Source: Rubinisphaera italica (GTDB lineage: Bacteria > Planctomycetota > Planctomycetia > Planctomycetales > Planctomycetaceae). From it: DNA of 64,000 nucleotides. The notes beneath the pieces were generated by a model. That model made no database searches. It was not told the origin of the DNA and saw nothing but the letters and a program-made list of their open reading frames with translations. Shown here piece after piece: positions 1 through 14,674 of this stretch. How positions within the stretch are numbered: position 1 is the stretch's first letter; each line of letters starts with the position of its first letter. Position numbers and translations under genes: made by a program. Location: the NCBI RefSeq assembly GCF_007859715.1, contig NZ_SJPG01000001.1, positions 124,001 through 188,000 of the forward strand. Direction: 5' to 3'.

Positions 1-396
1 CAGGCAATGCAGGAAAAGAATGTGCATTTGCTGACGGTCAAGAATTCATTGGCCCGCAAGGTGCTCGGTGAGGCGGGAGCCGCTCTGGGTGAAGTCCTGA
101 AGGGGCCATCGACTCTTGTGTGGGGCGGCGAAGATATTGTTGCCTTGTCCAAAGAGGTCACCAAATGGGCAAAAAAAATCGAACCGTTGCAGGTGAAAGG
201 GGCCAGCGTTGAAGGCCAGCCTCTGGACACAAAGGGTGTCGAGAAACTTTCCAAAAGCCCGGGTCGAGCAGAATTGATTTCACAAATCGCTGGTCTGATT
301 CTCAGCCCTGGTGGCCAGTTGGCAGGAGCCCTGTTGGGGCCTGGCGGCAAGCTGGCAGGCTGCGTGAAGGCTGTCGAGGAAAAAGCCGAGGCTTAA
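1..396 (+). CDS. rplJ: 50S ribosomal protein L10, 3' part (cut by window edge)
   Basis: This is the C-terminal ~131 residues of ribosomal protein L10; the frame is open to base 1, so the start lies outside the window. L10 forms the base of the ribosomal stalk and anchors L7/L12 dimers. The visible part has the family's N-domain block ([16 protein letters not shown]) followed by the [18 protein letters not shown] segment and ends in KAVEEKAEA. The order rplJ-rplL-rpoB-rpoC downstream is the conserved bacterial arrangement and supports the call. The C-terminal tail that binds L7/L12 is short here. Confidence 0.95.
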   Translation, partial: QAMQEKNVHLLTVKNSLARKVLGEAGAALGEVLKGPSTLVWGGEDIVALSKEVTKWAKKIEPLQVKGASVEGQPLDTKGVEKLSKSPGRAELISQIAGLILSPGGQLAGALLGPGGKLAGCVKAVEEKAEA

Positions 397-513
397 TCGC
401 CCTGGTTTAAAGCGTAATTGCGGCGTACGCCTGCCGCGTAAATGATTAAGATTGCTGAGCAGGGTACGATCAGCGGATATACTGTCACTTATTTGATAAA
501 CGAGGGGGATGTC

Positions 514-930
514 ATGGCGACAGCCGAAGCAACAACAGAATTTTCAGAGGAAACTAAAGGCCTGGGCGATCAGATTGTCGGTTTGACATTGCTGCAAGCC
601 AAACAACTGGCTGATTATCTCAAAGAAGTCCACGGCATTGAGCCTGCCGGTGGCGGTGTGATGATGGCTGCTCCAGCAGGTGGTGGCGATGATGGCGGCG
701 GAGCTGCTGCAGCTGAGAAAACCGAGTTTGATGTCATTTTGACTGGCTTCGGCGATCAGAAAATCGGCGTCATCAAGGCTGTCCGTGCAATTACCGGACT
801 CGGTTTGAAAGAAGCCAAAGATACTGTTGAAGGAGCTCCAAAGCCCCTCAAAGAAGGTGTCTCGAAAGAAGATGCTGAAAAAATCAAGGCTGATATTGAA
901 GCTGCCGGCGGAACTGCAGAAATCAAGTAA
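514..930 (+). CDS. rplL: 50S ribosomal protein L7/L12
   Basis: 138 residues, the normal length. The N-terminal dimerisation/L10-binding helices come first ([21 protein letters not shown]), then an Ala/Gly-rich hinge (~residues 50-70), then the C-terminal factor-binding domain ([40 protein letters not shown]). It forms the mobile stalk that recruits translation GTPases. The frame is open upstream to 442, but I choose ATG 514 because a GAGGGGG Shine-Dalgarno lies at 502-508 and because the family begins near this methionine. It lies 117 bp after rplJ and is closed by a strong terminator. Confidence 0.95.
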   Translation: MATAEATTEFSEETKGLGDQIVGLTLLQAKQLADYLKEVHGIEPAGGGVMMAAPAGGGDDGGGAAAAEKTEFDVILTGFGDQKIGVIKAVRAITGLGLKEAKDTVEGAPKPLKEGVSKEDAEKIKADIEAAGGTAEIK

Positions 931-994
931 TTGCTTTCTGTTGCCGTTGCATCAAAGCTAACATACAGCATCTTTGATGCCTAAAGTGCCAATT

Positions 995-1040
995 CAGAAT
1001 GGGGAAAGTGTTTTCTTTTCCCATTCTGTTGCATTTTTTT
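995..1040 (+). terminator. Intrinsic terminator after rplL
   Basis: A 9-bp perfect stem (CAGAATGGG at 995-1003 with CCCATTCTG at 1020-1028) extends into A/T pairs across the loop and is followed by a run of seven T at 1034-1040. It should separate rplJL from rpoBC transcripts, at least in part, and so allow the usual excess of L7/L12 over polymerase subunits. Confidence 0.8.
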
Positions 1041-1434
1041 CAAATAAGGTTACCATTTGGCAGTCAAGAATTGCATCAGGTCTGCTATCCGGTCAATACG
1101 TGCGTCATTGCTTCAAGCTCGAGAATTCTATCACCCCATTGTCGCGTGGAAGTTCTACTTCTGTGCCGGCTTCCCTGTGCGCAGGCGAAGCCCCTTTGCT
1201 TGGGAGATATCAGGGGGGAATTGCTTGTGTTATCTTCAATCGCGGTGGTCTTGGGGAAAACCGTATTTGCGACAACTGGCGTGAATATTCCAGAGATGCC
1301 TTAAAGGGCAAACCATTATTTCGGCTCATGAACTTGCAAGCCACAGAATATTTGCCAAACGCCAAACAAGATTGATACTTGGCAATAATTTAAATTTGAT
1401 TCAACCAGTTGATGGGAATTAGGGGAGAGAGTCT
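1041..1434. other. Spacer rplL-rpoB
   Basis: About 400 bases between the rplL terminator and rpoB. Open frames cross it on the plus strand, but they run through the terminator, lack Shine-Dalgarno sites and have no family resemblance. A promoter for rpoBC is expected here because of the terminator upstream; TTGATA (~1373) next to AT-rich sequence is the only weak candidate I see. An AGGGGAGAG Shine-Dalgarno (~1421) precedes rpoB. Confidence 0.5.
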
Positions 1435-5151
<3,717 letters not shown>

Positions 5152-5154
<3 letters not shown>

Positions 5155-5181
5155 TCAGATCAGCTGCAGCCGATCTGATTA
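5152..5181 (+). other. rpoB-rpoC intercistronic hairpin
   Basis: Perfect 10-bp inverted repeat TAATCAGATC / GATCTGATTA with a 10-nt loop. It begins at the rpoB stop codon. No T-tract follows, so it is more likely an RNA processing or stability element than a terminator. A second imperfect GC-rich palindrome follows before the rpoC Shine-Dalgarno (AAGGA, 5238-5242). Confidence 0.5.
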
Positions 5182-5250
5182 CTGATGTGATCGTCGCGAC
5201 GGTGGCGATCTCTCGAATATAACATTCCTCACCCGACAAGGAACTGATCT

Positions 5251-8200
5251 ATGAGCACTGGTGAGATGCAGTACGAACGCGTCAACGATTACGGCTCGAT
5301 TTCGATCCGCCTGGCAAGTTCACACGATATCCGCAGCTGGTCTTTTGGCGAAGTCAAAAAGCCGGAAACCATTAACTACCGAACGTATCGTCCAGAACGC
5401 GATGGATTGTTCTGCGAGCGAATTTTCGGTCCTGAAAAGGACTGGGAGTGTGCCTGCGGCAAATACCGCGGTATGAAATACAAAGGGATGATCTGCGATC
5501 GTTGTGGGGTGAAAGTGACTCACTCTCGCGTGCGCCGTAAGCGTATGGGGCATATCGAACTGGCTGCACCGGTTGTGCATATCTGGTTTTTTAAATCGAT
5601 GCCGAGCCGTCTGGGCGCGCTGTTGAATATGAAAACGACCAGTCTGGAAAAAGTCATCTATTTCCAGGACTACGTTGTTATCGATCCGGGCGATACTCCC
5701 CTGCGACTCGGTCAGTTGCTGACCGAAGCCGAAGCTCGACAAGCTTGGGATAAGTATGGCGAAGGATCGTTCGAAATCGAGATGGGTGCTCAAGCCATCA
5801 AGAAGATGCTGCAGGCGATCAACCTTGTTGAAGAGTCTGAGAAGCTGCGCAAAGAGCTTAAAACCACGAACAGTCAGCAGAAAATCCGTGATTTGACCAA
5901 GCGGCTCAAAATCGTGGAAAGTCTGCGAGACAGCCCGAACAGCCCTGAGTGGATGGTGCTCGATGTTGTTCCTGTCATTCCGCCGGAACTGCGTCCGCTC
6001 GTTCTGCTCGATTCGGGTAACTTTGCCACGAGCGACCTGAACGATCTGTATCGTCGAATTATCAATCGAAATAACCGGTTGAAAAAACTGGTCGATCTGA
6101 ACGCACCGCAGGTCATCGTCAACAACGAAAAACGGATGCTGCAGCAGTCAGTCGACGCATTGTTCGATAATACACGCTGTAAACGCCCCGTGCTCGGTTC
6201 TTCGAACCGACCGCTGAAATCGTTGACGGATATGATCAAGGGTAAGCAGGGACGATTCCGCGAAAACCTGCTCGGTAAGCGTGTCGATTACTCGGCTCGT
6301 AGTGTGATTGTCGTCGGTCCCGATCTCAAACTACACCAGTGTGGTTTGCCGAAGAAGATCGCCCTGGAATTGTTCCAGCCGTTCGTGATCCGCCGACTCA
6401 AAGAACTCGGTCATGCCGATACGATTAAGTCCGCCAAGCGAATGCTTGAACGTAAAGATGAGGACGTTTGGGATATTCTAGATGAGGTGATTACGAATCA
6501 CCCGGTCCTGTTGAACCGTGCACCGACTTTACACCGAATGGGCATTCAAGCCTTTGAACCGACTCTGGTGGAAGGTCACGCGATTCGAGTCCATCCACTC
6601 GTCTGTAAGGGTTTCAATGCCGACTTCGACGGCGACCAGATGGCCGTCCACTTGCCGTTGTCGATTGAAGCGCAGGTTGAAGCGACGACATTGATGATGT
6701 CAACAAACAACGTCTTCAGCCCGGCCAACGGTCAACCGATCATTACGCCATCTCAGGATATCGTGATGGGTTGCTATTACCTGACGCTGAGTCGCGGAGG
6801 ACTCAAGGGTGATGGTTTGATCTTTGCCTCTGTTAATGAAGTCTACATGGCTTATGAACAAGGTAAGGTATCCCGTCATGCGGTCATTAAACTTCGCCTG
6901 CCGAAAGGTGTTCAGGTTAAGGGGGATGGGGCGGAAAGCTTCAAGTCCGGTGGTCTGATTGAAACGACTGTTGGTCGTGTCATGTTCAACGAAGAGATCG
7001 TCGCCAAAGGCATGTCCTTCTATAATCGGACGATGAAAAGTCGCGATCTCTCCAACGTGATTTCCGACTGCTATCTGGAAATGGGACGTCGTCATACGAT
7101 TGAACTTCTCGATCGCATGAAAGATGCCGGTTTCCGGTCGTCGACTCGCAGTGGTTTGTCATTCGGTACCAGTGACCTGGTGACTCCACCAAGCAAAGAA
7201 AAAATCATTGCCGAAGCCGAATCCATCGTTCTCAAACAGCAGAAGCTGTACGATCGCGGGATCATTACGAACCAGGAACGATACAACAAAGTACTCGATA
7301 CCTGGGGTGGTGTTCGTGAAAAAATCACTTCCGAGATGATGGTCGAAATGGAAAACGATATTCGCGATGAAGGTCGCTATGTCAATCCAATCTTCCTCAT
7401 GTCAGACTCGGGTGCCCGAGGGGGTGTTGAACAGATTCGCCAGCTGGCAGGGATGCGTGGTCTGATGGCCAAGCCATCCGGTGAAATTATTGAAACGCCA
7501 ATTAAGGCGAGCTTTAAGGATGGACTGACAGTACTCGAGTACTTCAGTTCGACTCATGGAGCTCGTAAAGGTTTGGCCGATACCGCTCTCAAGACCGCCG
7601 ACAGTGGTTATTTAACACGTAAACTGGCAGATATCTGTCAGAACGTTGTCATCACGATGGAAGATTGCGGCACGACTCAGGGGATTACCAAGGGGATTGT
7701 CTACCGCGGTGAGAACGTTGAAGTCAGTCTGGCGGACGCGATTCGCGGACGTGTCAGTCGTACGAATATCGTCAACCCGATTACGGACGAAGTGATCGTG
7801 CGTGAAGGCGATTTGATTACGGTTGAGAAAGCTCTGAAAATCGAAGATCTCGGCCTTGAGAAAATTCAGGTTCGTAGCCCGATGGCTTGCGAAGCGGAAT
7901 TGGGCATGTGCCGCAAATGTTATGGTATGGATCTTTCAACAGGCTCGATGGCCGAAGATGGTTTGGCCGTTGGAATTATTGCGGCTCAGAGTATTGGTGA
8001 GCCGGGTACACAGTTGACGATGCGAACGTTCCATATCGGTGGGGTTGCCCAGCGAGACATGGAAGAAAGCGAACTGAAGTGTCGTAAGGGTGGTTACATT
8101 CGTTACGCCCGTATCCGTACCGTTGTTAATAACGAAGGTCACAACGTCGTGCTGACCCGAAACGGTGAAGCGGTTGTGATGGATGCGAAGCATCGCGAGA

Positions 8201-9624
8201 TTGAATCGTATCGTATCCCGAACGGTTCGATTTTGATGGTGACCGAAGGTCAGCAAGTTGAGCCGAATACGGTGATCTGTCAGTGGGACCCTCATGCGGT
8301 GCCGATTCTGGCGGAAGTGGGCGGTAAGGTTCGCTACGACGATATCATCGAAGGTCGAACGATTCGATCTGAAAAAGATCGGTCGGGTAACGTTCGAAAA
8401 ACCATTATCGAGCATAAGGGTGACCTGCATCCTCAGATCATTCTGGAAGATGGCACAGGAAAAATTCTCGACTTCTACTATCTGCCGGAACGGGCGACTG
8501 TGGAGATCACTGAAGGAGCAGAAATTACTGCTGGTACGGTTCTTGGTAAGCTGCCTCGTGAATCTGGCGGTACTCAGGATATTACTGGGGGTCTGCCACG
8601 CGTAACCGAACTGTTCGAAGCTCGTAAGCCGAAAGACCCGGCTGTTCTGGCAGAAATTGACGGCGTCGTCGAACTTCTGGCCGAGAAGAAACGTGGTAAA
8701 CGAATTGTTGTGGTTCGCTCACCCGATGGAACCGAAGTCGAACATGTGATTCCTCACGGTAAACAGCTTTTGGTCCACAGTGGAGACGAAGTGGTCGCAG
8801 GAGATGCGTTGGTTCGTGGCCCGTTGGTTCCTCACGATATTCTACGAGTTTCCGGTGAGAATGCCGTGCATGAATATCTGTTGCACGAAATTCAGAATGT
8901 GTATCGAGCCCAACGTGTGGGTATCGATGACAAGCACATCGAAATCGTGGTCTCTCAGATGTTGCGAAAATTGAAGGTCGACGATGTGGGTGATACCGAT
9001 TTGTTGCCAGGAAGTCTGGTCGACAAAATCGAATTCCGACACTCGATCGATCGTCTCCAGCAGTGTCTGCGGATTGCGGAACCTGGAGATACCGAATACG
9101 AAATAGGCGATGTCGTCCAGAAAGAGGAACTGGATGAGGTGAATGCCCAGATCGAAGCCGAAGGTGGCCAGATCGCAATCGGCAAAGCTCCTCACCCTGC
9201 GGTCGGAAGTACTCAGTTGCTGGGAATTACCAAAGCAGCCGTCCAAAGTGAAAGCTTTATCTCGGCAGCCAGTTTCCAGGAAACAACCAAGGTGCTGACC
9301 GAGGCTGCTCTGGCTGGGAAACGGGATTACCTTGTCGGTTTGAAAGAAAACGTCATTCTGGGACACTTGATTCCAGCTGGAACGGGTTTCCATACTCATC
9401 AGGAATCGGAAGTTCGAATTCGACCAGAAGCTCTGCAGGAACTGCAGGAAGAGAAGGAACGTATTCTGGCGGCTCGGATGGATCTGTTGAACCAGATGGG
9501 TGGAGATGGCAACGGTGCCGGTCAATCCTCAGGGATGTCTCATACACCTGCTCCTTCCACAATGACTCACGAACGACCTGCTCCCGGGGCTGGCCTGGGA
9601 AGTGTTGTTCCTGACGGCGAATAG
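5251..9624 (+). CDS. rpoC: DNA-directed RNA polymerase subunit beta'
   Basis: 1457 residues, complete. It carries the catalytic Mg2+ site [12 protein letters not shown] (~457-468), the N-terminal zinc finger ([20 protein letters not shown], ~68-87), the second zinc site (the Cys of MEDCGTTQG together with the Cys cluster of [13 protein letters not shown], ~880), the bridge helix and trigger loop ([25 protein letters not shown] split around ~905-935), and the conserved C-terminal [14 protein letters not shown]. Start ATG 5251 has AAGGA 8 nt upstream. It lies 96 bp after rpoB and is presumably co-transcribed. The last ~50 residues (Gly/Ser/Pro-rich, ending SVVPDGE) form a low-complexity tail past the omega-binding region. 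Confidence 0.98.
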   Translation: MSTGEMQYERVNDYGSISIRLASSHDIRSWSFGEVKKPETINYRTYRPERDGLFCERIFGPEKDWECACGKYRGMKYKGMICDRCGVKVTHSRVRRKRMGHIELAAPVVHIWFFKSMPSRLGALLNMKTTSLEKVIYFQDYVVIDPGDTPLRLGQLLTEAEARQAWDKYGEGSFEIEMGAQAIKKMLQAINLVEESEKLRKELKTTNSQQKIRDLTKRLKIVESLRDSPNSPEWMVLDVVPVIPPELRPLVLLDSGNFATSDLNDLYRRIINRNNRLKKLVDLNAPQVIVNNEKRMLQQSVDALFDNTRCKRPVLGSSNRPLKSLTDMIKGKQGRFRENLLGKRVDYSARSVIVVGPDLKLHQCGLPKKIALELFQPFVIRRLKELGHADTIKSAKRMLERKDEDVWDILDEVITNHPVLLNRAPTLHRMGIQAFEPTLVEGHAIRVHPLVCKGFNADFDGDQMAVHLPLSIEAQVEATTLMMSTNNVFSPANGQPIITPSQDIVMGCYYLTLSRGGLKGDGLIFASVNEVYMAYEQGKVSRHAVIKLRLPKGVQVKGDGAESFKSGGLIETTVGRVMFNEEIVAKGMSFYNRTMKSRDLSNVISDCYLEMGRRHTIELLDRMKDAGFRSSTRSGLSFGTSDLVTPPSKEKIIAEAESIVLKQQKLYDRGIITNQERYNKVLDTWGGVREKITSEMMVEMENDIRDEGRYVNPIFLMSDSGARGGVEQIRQLAGMRGLMAKPSGEIIETPIKASFKDGLTVLEYFSSTHGARKGLADTALKTADSGYLTRKLADICQNVVITMEDCGTTQGITKGIVYRGENVEVSLADAIRGRVSRTNIVNPITDEVIVREGDLITVEKALKIEDLGLEKIQVRSPMACEAELGMCRKCYGMDLSTGSMAEDGLAVGIIAAQSIGEPGTQLTMRTFHIGGVAQRDMEESELKCRKGGYIRYARIRTVVNNEGHNVVLTRNGEAVVMDAKHREIESYRIPNGSILMVTEGQQVEPNTVICQWDPHAVPILAEVGGKVRYDDIIEGRTIRSEKDRSGNVRKTIIEHKGDLHPQIILEDGTGKILDFYYLPERATVEITEGAEITAGTVLGKLPRESGGTQDITGGLPRVTELFEARKPKDPAVLAEIDGVVELLAEKKRGKRIVVVRSPDGTEVEHVIPHGKQLLVHSGDEVVAGDALVRGPLVPHDILRVSGENAVHEYLLHEIQNVYRAQRVGIDDKHIEIVVSQMLRKLKVDDVGDTDLLPGSLVDKIEFRHSIDRLQQCLRIAEPGDTEYEIGDVVQKEELDEVNAQIEAEGGQIAIGKAPHPAVGSTQLLGITKAAVQSESFISAASFQETTKVLTEAALAGKRDYLVGLKENVILGHLIPAGTGFHTHQESEVRIRPEALQELQEEKERILAARMDLLNQMGGDGNGAGQSSGMSHTPAPSTMTHERPAPGAGLGSVVPDGE

Positions 9625-9660
9625 TCAAGATCGCCTGATATTGAAGATTTAAGAGAACGC

Positions 9661-9686
9661 AAACAGCAGACAAGTGTCTGCTGTTT
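9661..9686 (+). terminator. Hairpin after rpoC, probable terminator
   Basis: 12-bp perfect inverted repeat (AAACAGCAGACA / TGTCTGCTGTTT) 36 bp past the rpoC stop, ending in TTTGTTC. The T-run is short, so termination strength is uncertain. It sits between rpoC and dapL and overlaps a spurious upstream GTG start for dapL. Confidence 0.6.
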
Positions 9687-9757
9687 GTTCATATCATGTT
9701 CCAGTTAACGGCAATGATCACACTGTAGAAAATCTGAACTTGAAATGGTGCTTCCCA

Positions 9758-10990
9758 ATGACAGCGGTGAATGAGAACTTTCTGAAGCTCAAAGCGGGCT
9801 ATTTGTTTCCGGAGATTGCCCGGCGAGTCAATTCGTTTGTAGAGAGCCATCCTGATGCCCAGGTAATCAAGCTCGGGATCGGCGATGTTACCGAACCATT
9901 GCCTCAGGCAGTCATCAAAGCGATGCACGCTGCTGTCGATGAAATGGGAGATCGCTCGAAGTTTCGAGGCTATGGTCCGGAACAGGGCTATGCGTTTCTT
10001 CGAGACAAAATTGCCGAGCACGATTTTGCCAGCCGTGGCGTGACGATTTCAGCCGATGAAATTTTTATCTCCGATGGCAGCAAGTGCGATACGGGGAATA
10101 TCCTCGATATTTTGGGGAAAGACAATCACATTGCCGTTCTCGATCCCGTGTATCCAGTTTATGTCGATACGAACGTGATGGCCGGGCATACCGGCTCGGC
10201 TGATAGCGAAGGTCGCTATCAAGGTTTGATTTACCTGCCTGTCACCGCTGAAAATGATTTCACTCCAGAATTGCCGGATGAACCGGTTGATGTCATCTAT
10301 CTGTGTTATCCCAACAATCCGACTGGTGTTGTGGCGACGAAAGAGACACTGACAAAATGGGTCGAGTACGCCCGCGAACATCATGCTCTGATTCTTTTTG
10401 ATGCTGCCTACGAAGCCTTCATCACCGATCCGGAAATTCCCCATTCGATTTATGAAATCGAGGGAGCCCAGGAAGTCGCAATTGAGTTTCGCAGCTTCAG
10501 CAAGAATGCCGGTTTTACGGGAACACGTTGTGCCTTTACCGTCGTGCCGAAATCCCTCATGGTGACGACAAGCACTGAGAAGCAGGTTTCGTTGCATCAG
10601 TTGTGGAACCGTCGTCAATCAACCAAGTTCAATGGCGTCTCTTATATCGTGCAGCGTGGTGCTGAGGCGGTCTATTCCCCAGAAGGGCAGGAACAGTCGA
10701 AAGCGTTGATCGCCTTCTATCTGGACAATGCTCGTCTACTGCGAGAAGGGTTGGAAGCGGTTGGCATTTCAGTTTACGGCGGCGTGAATGCTCCTTACGT
10801 CTGGCTGAAGACGCCGCAAGCGTTCACGAGTTGGGACTTCTTTGATGAACTGCTCAACAAAGCCCATCTCGTCGGAACTCCCGGTAGTGGCTTTGGAGCC
10901 TCGGGCGAAGGTTACTTCCGTCTGAGTGCGTTTAATAGCCGGGAAAATATCGAAGAAGCCGTGAAACGATTCCAGAAGATTGTTTCTTAA
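9758..10990 (+). CDS. dapL: LL-diaminopimelate aminotransferase
   Basis: 410 residues, the family length, a fold-type I PLP aminotransferase. DapL converts tetrahydrodipicolinate directly to LL-diaminopimelate with glutamate as amino donor, bypassing the succinylase/acetylase steps; the route is typical of plants, Chlamydiae and Planctomycetes. Visible: N-terminal [51 protein letters not shown], and the PLP-binding lysine in [13 protein letters not shown] (~K249). The frame is open to a GTG at 9674, but that lies in the rpoC hairpin and homologues begin close to MTAVNENF, so I use ATG 9758. lysA, a later enzyme of the pathway, is at 23578. Confidence 0.95.
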   Translation: MTAVNENFLKLKAGYLFPEIARRVNSFVESHPDAQVIKLGIGDVTEPLPQAVIKAMHAAVDEMGDRSKFRGYGPEQGYAFLRDKIAEHDFASRGVTISADEIFISDGSKCDTGNILDILGKDNHIAVLDPVYPVYVDTNVMAGHTGSADSEGRYQGLIYLPVTAENDFTPELPDEPVDVIYLCYPNNPTGVVATKETLTKWVEYAREHHALILFDAAYEAFITDPEIPHSIYEIEGAQEVAIEFRSFSKNAGFTGTRCAFTVVPKSLMVTTSTEKQVSLHQLWNRRQSTKFNGVSYIVQRGAEAVYSPEGQEQSKALIAFYLDNARLLREGLEAVGISVYGGVNAPYVWLKTPQAFTSWDFFDELLNKAHLVGTPGSGFGASGEGYFRLSAFNSRENIEEAVKRFQKIVS

Positions 10991-11104
10991 CGATCAATAC
11001 AAGGTGACTGTCTATCCAAAATATCGTTTAAATTCAGCATCGGTGAGTAGGCAAACGGCCTGCGGAACAGGGCACACAACCTGAAGTTTTAATCGGAACG
11101 ATCC

Positions 11105-11212
11105 ACTAGCGCATTTCCAAAATCAAATTTCCGCGTTCTGTCTGAGCAAATGCAGCGATTTAGGCAAATAATCGTACATGCGAAGGCACGCTGCATTTAG
11201 AAATGCACTAGT
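11105..11212. repeat. MITE-like nested inverted-repeat element
   Basis: Outer arms ACTAGCGCATTTC (11105-11117) and GAAATGCACTAGT (11200-11212) are inverted with one mismatch. Inside, AAATGCAGCG (11148-11157) pairs perfectly with CGCTGCATTT (11189-11198). Total 108 bp, non-coding. The architecture resembles a small non-autonomous or REP-type element; only one copy is in this window. Confidence 0.5.
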
Positions 11213-11453
11213 CGAGTTCGACGAGAATGACTCATACTCGTGTGATAACAGTCAGAATTAAGTGCGTTAAAACGGCACCCTTCGATACCGCGTTCCAAAT
11301 AAAAAGCCGGAGAACTTCAACAATTTTTAAGAACACTGGTTACTTCCTGATGAAAACCGGTAAATAATCACACCCGGGTGGCTGGAGGCGGAGTGAAGCG
11401 TAGTCCCCAGATTGTCAGGTGCACGAGCGATTCCGTCTTATTTCATTTCGATA

Positions 11454-11478
11454 CACTCGTTTGCGCTTCGTGCTTGTA
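11454..11478. repeat. Dispersed repeat arm
   Basis: CACTCG followed by TTTGCGCTTCGTGCTTGTA, a copy (one change) of the arm found at 56398-56426 and 57349-57374 and, inverted, at 20249-20274 and 56354-56382. It lies 24 bp before the next gene's start. Confidence 0.7.
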
Positions 11479-11502
11479 ATTATTCGGAAACAAATTGTGT
11501 CC

Positions 11503-11964
11503 ATGACGGAGATCCCTCAACATCCTAAAGCTTTGGAAGATCAGCCTGTCTATCCGACTCGGGGGCGTTGGTTGATTGCAGTGATGTTCCTGTTTGCGAT
11601 CTCCGTTTCCGTTGGCTTATGGACTTACTGGGAATTACACACACGTCCTTTCCGGTCACTCACCGATGCTTTAGGCGAAAAGTTTCCAGACTCAAATCCA
11701 AGGGTCGAAGGGGGAAAGCATGGCCTGCATCGTGATATCGATTCCATTCTGCGAATTGTGATCCGAATCGAATATAATCCTGAACGCGAACCGGAACGTT
11801 ATGAAAATGATGTCTTAACGATTTTGCAGATGGCTGCGAATCATGTCGAACTTCAGGCGTACGACCGCTGTGATATCCATCTGTTTCGTCAGACGCCCGA
11901 AGAAGAACCGGTCGTGACGAGTCGAACGATCAGTCGCGAAGATTTTCCTCAACCTCAGATTTGA
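11503..11964 (+). CDS. Hypothetical membrane-anchored protein
   Basis: 153 residues with no family I recognise. A cytoplasmic ~17-residue leader precedes one transmembrane helix (WLIAVMFLFAISVSVGLWTYW, about residues 20-40), then a soluble C-domain with an alternating pattern (DIDSILRIVIRIEYNPE) suggestive of alpha/beta structure. The frame is open to 11419, but that upstream part translates the dispersed repeat at 11454-11478, so ATG 11503 is preferred; no Shine-Dalgarno is evident. The 3' end overlaps the convergent gene 11930-13318 by 35 bp. Confidence 0.6.
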   Translation: MTEIPQHPKALEDQPVYPTRGRWLIAVMFLFAISVSVGLWTYWELHTRPFRSLTDALGEKFPDSNPRVEGGKHGLHRDIDSILRIVIRIEYNPEREPERYENDVLTILQMAANHVELQAYDRCDIHLFRQTPEEEPVVTSRTISREDFPQPQI

Positions 11965-13318
11965 CTTGCTGAGTATTCAGTAAAAAGCCACTCGCAAAGC
12001 GTTGCAGGGCTTTCAAGTTTGAAAACTCAATCTGCTCGCGTTCCCCTGTCCAGCGATGAGCCGTGCTGGAATGGATGTAAAGAAACCGGTCTTTTATTCC
12101 ATAATTCTGGAGAGTTGCCAGTGCGACTGCGGTCAGGAATCGATCTTCGGGATAAGCAGGGGCATGGGTTTCGGCAAATGACCAGCGAAACAGATCGAGC
12201 CGAACATGGTCGGGGTAAACGACTGTCGTGAAACAATGCTGAGCGACTTCCGGAGGCAGGTTTTTCAAGGCTTCACGTTCAATATATAGTTGAACCTTTG
12301 CTCCACGAGAGGCATATAAACCCCAGCCCGGCCATACATCACAGAGATTAAACCATTCTGTTGCTGGAAACAGCAAAGCCGCAACAATCGCTATTCGTCC
12401 CATATATTCTCTGCGGCGTTTGTTTTGATGTCCGTCATTACGAGTATTATCTGGTTGGAAATTCACACTTGCGAATAAAATAGAATTCTGCAACAGGAAA
12501 AATGCATTCCAGACTAAAACTGGCAAATGATGATTCAGCCCGAATGGTCCGAGAATCAGTATCAAACCGAAATGCAACATCAGACTCAACCGCCAGCCCC
12601 AGCGCCTAGAGAAACGGAAGCAGAGCAGCAAGGCAATCAGAAGTTCCACTAGCGGAAACAGCCCAACGATCACGGTTCGCATCGACTCGGAGAGATCGAT
12701 TTCGATGGGTAGCAGTTTCAGGGTCCCATCCAGTAAAACCTGTCCGTGTGTTTGCAGAAACGAGGCATCCAGCTTCGAAATCGCTGAATAAAAATAGATA
12801 CTGATTGTCACTCGACGAATCCACTTGAGTGAGTTGGCAGGTCGGAAGGCAGAAAAGCAGATTCCGTACAATAATATTTGCCAGGCCCAGGCTTGAAGTC
12901 GATGTTGATTCGTCAAAATCAGAAAGCCGAGAGAGACACAAAGGATGAACCAGAGAATTTGAAATCTATTGATCGCCAGCTGTCGGTTATGCTGCACATC
13001 AGCAGAAGTCTGCGTAAGATTATTGTTTCGGAGTTTTCTCGGAGAGAGTTTCGCTGCCATTCGCGAGATGTTTTCAATCACCAGACTCGTCGCTGTACAG
13101 CCCAGAATGATTAGTGAGAACAAATCTCCGTAAGCTGGTATCAGAAGCTTTAAACCAATTAATGGGATGAGAGGATAGTTGTGAGAGTTGTTCCATAACG
13201 GCCAGGTGAATGCAATTTGAATAAAAAGTAATATCAACGTTAAAAGGCTGAGTGATGTCGTAGTCAACATGCTTTGCCCGTCAATGGGTTGTGCAGCAGT
13301 CGGTGTTTCGGAATTCAT
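11930..13318 (-). CDS. Polytopic membrane protein, HTTM/DoxX-like
   Basis: 462 residues with about eight hydrophobic segments. N-terminal helices LLTLILLFIQIAFTWPLW and YGDLFSLIILGCTATSLVI come first, a basic loop follows, then a core reading SIYFYSAISKLDASFLQTHGQ and LFPLVELLIALLLCFRF. That core resembles HTTM (gamma-carboxylase-like) or MauE/DoxX-type membrane proteins; the assignment is tentative. The C-terminal ~130 residues are soluble (FNLCDVWPGWGLYASRGAKVQ) and probably periplasmic. It is convergent with, and overlaps by 35 bp, the gene at 11503-11964 and is divergent from the sugar kinase at 13532. No function can be assigned. Confidence 0.75.
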   Translation of the reverse strand: MNSETPTAAQPIDGQSMLTTTSLSLLTLILLFIQIAFTWPLWNNSHNYPLIPLIGLKLLIPAYGDLFSLIILGCTATSLVIENISRMAAKLSPRKLRNNNLTQTSADVQHNRQLAINRFQILWFILCVSLGFLILTNQHRLQAWAWQILLYGICFSAFRPANSLKWIRRVTISIYFYSAISKLDASFLQTHGQVLLDGTLKLLPIEIDLSESMRTVIVGLFPLVELLIALLLCFRFSRRWGWRLSLMLHFGLILILGPFGLNHHLPVLVWNAFFLLQNSILFASVNFQPDNTRNDGHQNKRRREYMGRIAIVAALLFPATEWFNLCDVWPGWGLYASRGAKVQLYIEREALKNLPPEVAQHCFTTVVYPDHVRLDLFRWSFAETHAPAYPEDRFLTAVALATLQNYGIKDRFLYIHSSTAHRWTGEREQIEFSNLKALQRFASGFLLNTQQVKSEVEENLRD

Positions 13319-13531
13319 CTGTCTATTTGTGCTTTAAACAATTCGACTGAAATCAATCGAAAGAAAATGTGTAGAACAATCAGGGAGGTCACTCCCGTTC
13401 TTTTTTCCTAGTCAAAGGGATCACAGAGGATTATCACAAGGTCCTTGATCAATTACAGTATGCGTTAGAATAAATAGAGAGCGTTCATCAGAATTTACAA
13501 TCGTTGTCGAGACACTTGGAGAGAGATCATC

Positions 13532-14428
13532 ATGAAAACACTTTACGGCGGAATTGAAGCAGGGGGAACCAAGTTTGTCTGTGCGGTTGGTTCCGGACCT
13601 GGTGAAATTGAAGCAATCGAGCGTTTTCCCACAACAACTCCTGAAGAAACTCTCCGGCGAACGATCGATTTCTTCCGTCATCAACAGGACGCCGGGCATC
13701 ATTTTGAAGCGATTGGCATCGCTTCGTTTGGTCCGGTTGATCCTCGTCCAGATTCCGAAACGTTTGGCTACATCACCGCGACTCCCAAACCGAATTGGAG
13801 TCACACCAATTTTGTAGGGCCGATTAGCGATGCCTTTGGGATGCCGGTCGCTTTCGATATCGATGTGAATGTTGCGGCTCTGGGAGAGCATACCTGGGGT
13901 TCTGCCATCGGACTCGATACCTTTATTTACATGACCATCGGCACCGGTATTGGCGGCGGAGGCATGATCAATGGGGAATTAATGCACGGGTTGATCCATC
14001 CCGAAGTCGGTCACATTCGCATCCCACACGATCTGGAACGCGATCCCTTTCCCGGACGATGTCCTTACCATGGCGACTGTCTGGAAGGACTGGCTTGTGG
14101 TCCGGCGATTGAAGATCGCTGGAAGAAAAAAGGCTTTGAGTTGCCACCCGATCATCCCGCATGGGACCTGGAAGCTGAGTATCTGGCTTATGCAGCTCTC
14201 AATTACATTTGTACGGTTTCGCCTCAGAAAATCATTATGGGGGGCGGTGTGATGGAACAGCCGAAAATGCATGAGCTGATCCGTAAACATGTGAAACGAC
14301 TCCTTAACGATTACATTCAATCGCCCACCCTTATCGATGGTCTCGATGATTTCATCGTCCCCCCGGGACTTGGGAATGAATCTGGAGTTCTTGGTGCATT
14401 CGCACTGGCCAAACATTTGCATGGATAA
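13532..14428 (+). CDS. ROK-family sugar kinase (fructokinase type)
   Basis: 298 residues, normal for a ROK kinase of the fructokinase/GmuE type, which phosphorylates fructose or a related hexose with ATP. Motifs: N-terminal phosphate loop [15 protein letters not shown] (~4-18), catalytic region [28 protein letters not shown], and the zinc-binding ROK signature GHIRIPHD followed by [20 protein letters not shown] (His and three Cys). The C-terminal [15 protein letters not shown] is also typical. It stands alone, so the substrate is not indicated by context. The GAGAGAGAT upstream of ATG 13532 is a fair Shine-Dalgarno. Confidence 0.9.
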   Translation: MKTLYGGIEAGGTKFVCAVGSGPGEIEAIERFPTTTPEETLRRTIDFFRHQQDAGHHFEAIGIASFGPVDPRPDSETFGYITATPKPNWSHTNFVGPISDAFGMPVAFDIDVNVAALGEHTWGSAIGLDTFIYMTIGTGIGGGGMINGELMHGLIHPEVGHIRIPHDLERDPFPGRCPYHGDCLEGLACGPAIEDRWKKKGFELPPDHPAWDLEAEYLAYAALNYICTVSPQKIIMGGGVMEQPKMHELIRKHVKRLLNDYIQSPTLIDGLDDFIVPPGLGNESGVLGAFALAKHLHG

Positions 14429-14674
14429 CGGCTCAACTGGAAGCTGGGCAACATAAGGCAAGTTTGACGGTAATCCAACCTGAGGAAGCTCTATCGGTTA
14501 ATTGCGTTGTTCACTGCAAGATCTCCGTTCGTTGTAACGATTATTTCGATTGCGCCAATTCCAACGGTCGTTTCGGTCGATCTCAATGATACATATGCTC
14601 TTCGAGCAGCATGCGCAGGGTTATTTTCCCTGAAAAGTATCATCGATATCTCTGGATTGGCTGAATTTCATACG

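Larger units (their letters stand above)
10991..11502. other. Spacer with structured repeats
   Basis: About 510 bases without a credible gene. It holds a nested inverted-repeat element (11105-11212), a stretch GGGTGGCTGGAGGCGGAG (~11382) similar to GGTGGCTGGGGTCGTAGC near 23290, and one arm of a dispersed repeat (11454-11478) just upstream of the next gene. Confidence 0.5.

Noticed and set aside
974..1375. 133-codon frame between rplL and rpoB
   Set aside because: It runs through the rplL terminator, has no Shine-Dalgarno and no family resemblance, and other frames are open in the same stretch.
9674..9757. GTG start 28 codons upstream for dapL
   Set aside because: It lies inside the rpoC hairpin and adds residues not found in the family.
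11419..11502. Upstream extension of the 11503 gene
   Set aside because: It translates a dispersed repeat arm, so it is not ancestral coding sequence.
13383..13408. GGGAG-GTCA-CTCCC hairpin followed by TTCTTTTTT
   Set aside because: Short 5-bp stem located between two divergent gene starts, with no transcript expected to end there.
14507..14674. 56-codon N-terminal extension of the secretin
   Set aside because: It would bury the lipoprotein signal peptide; ATG 14675 gives a correct lipobox.
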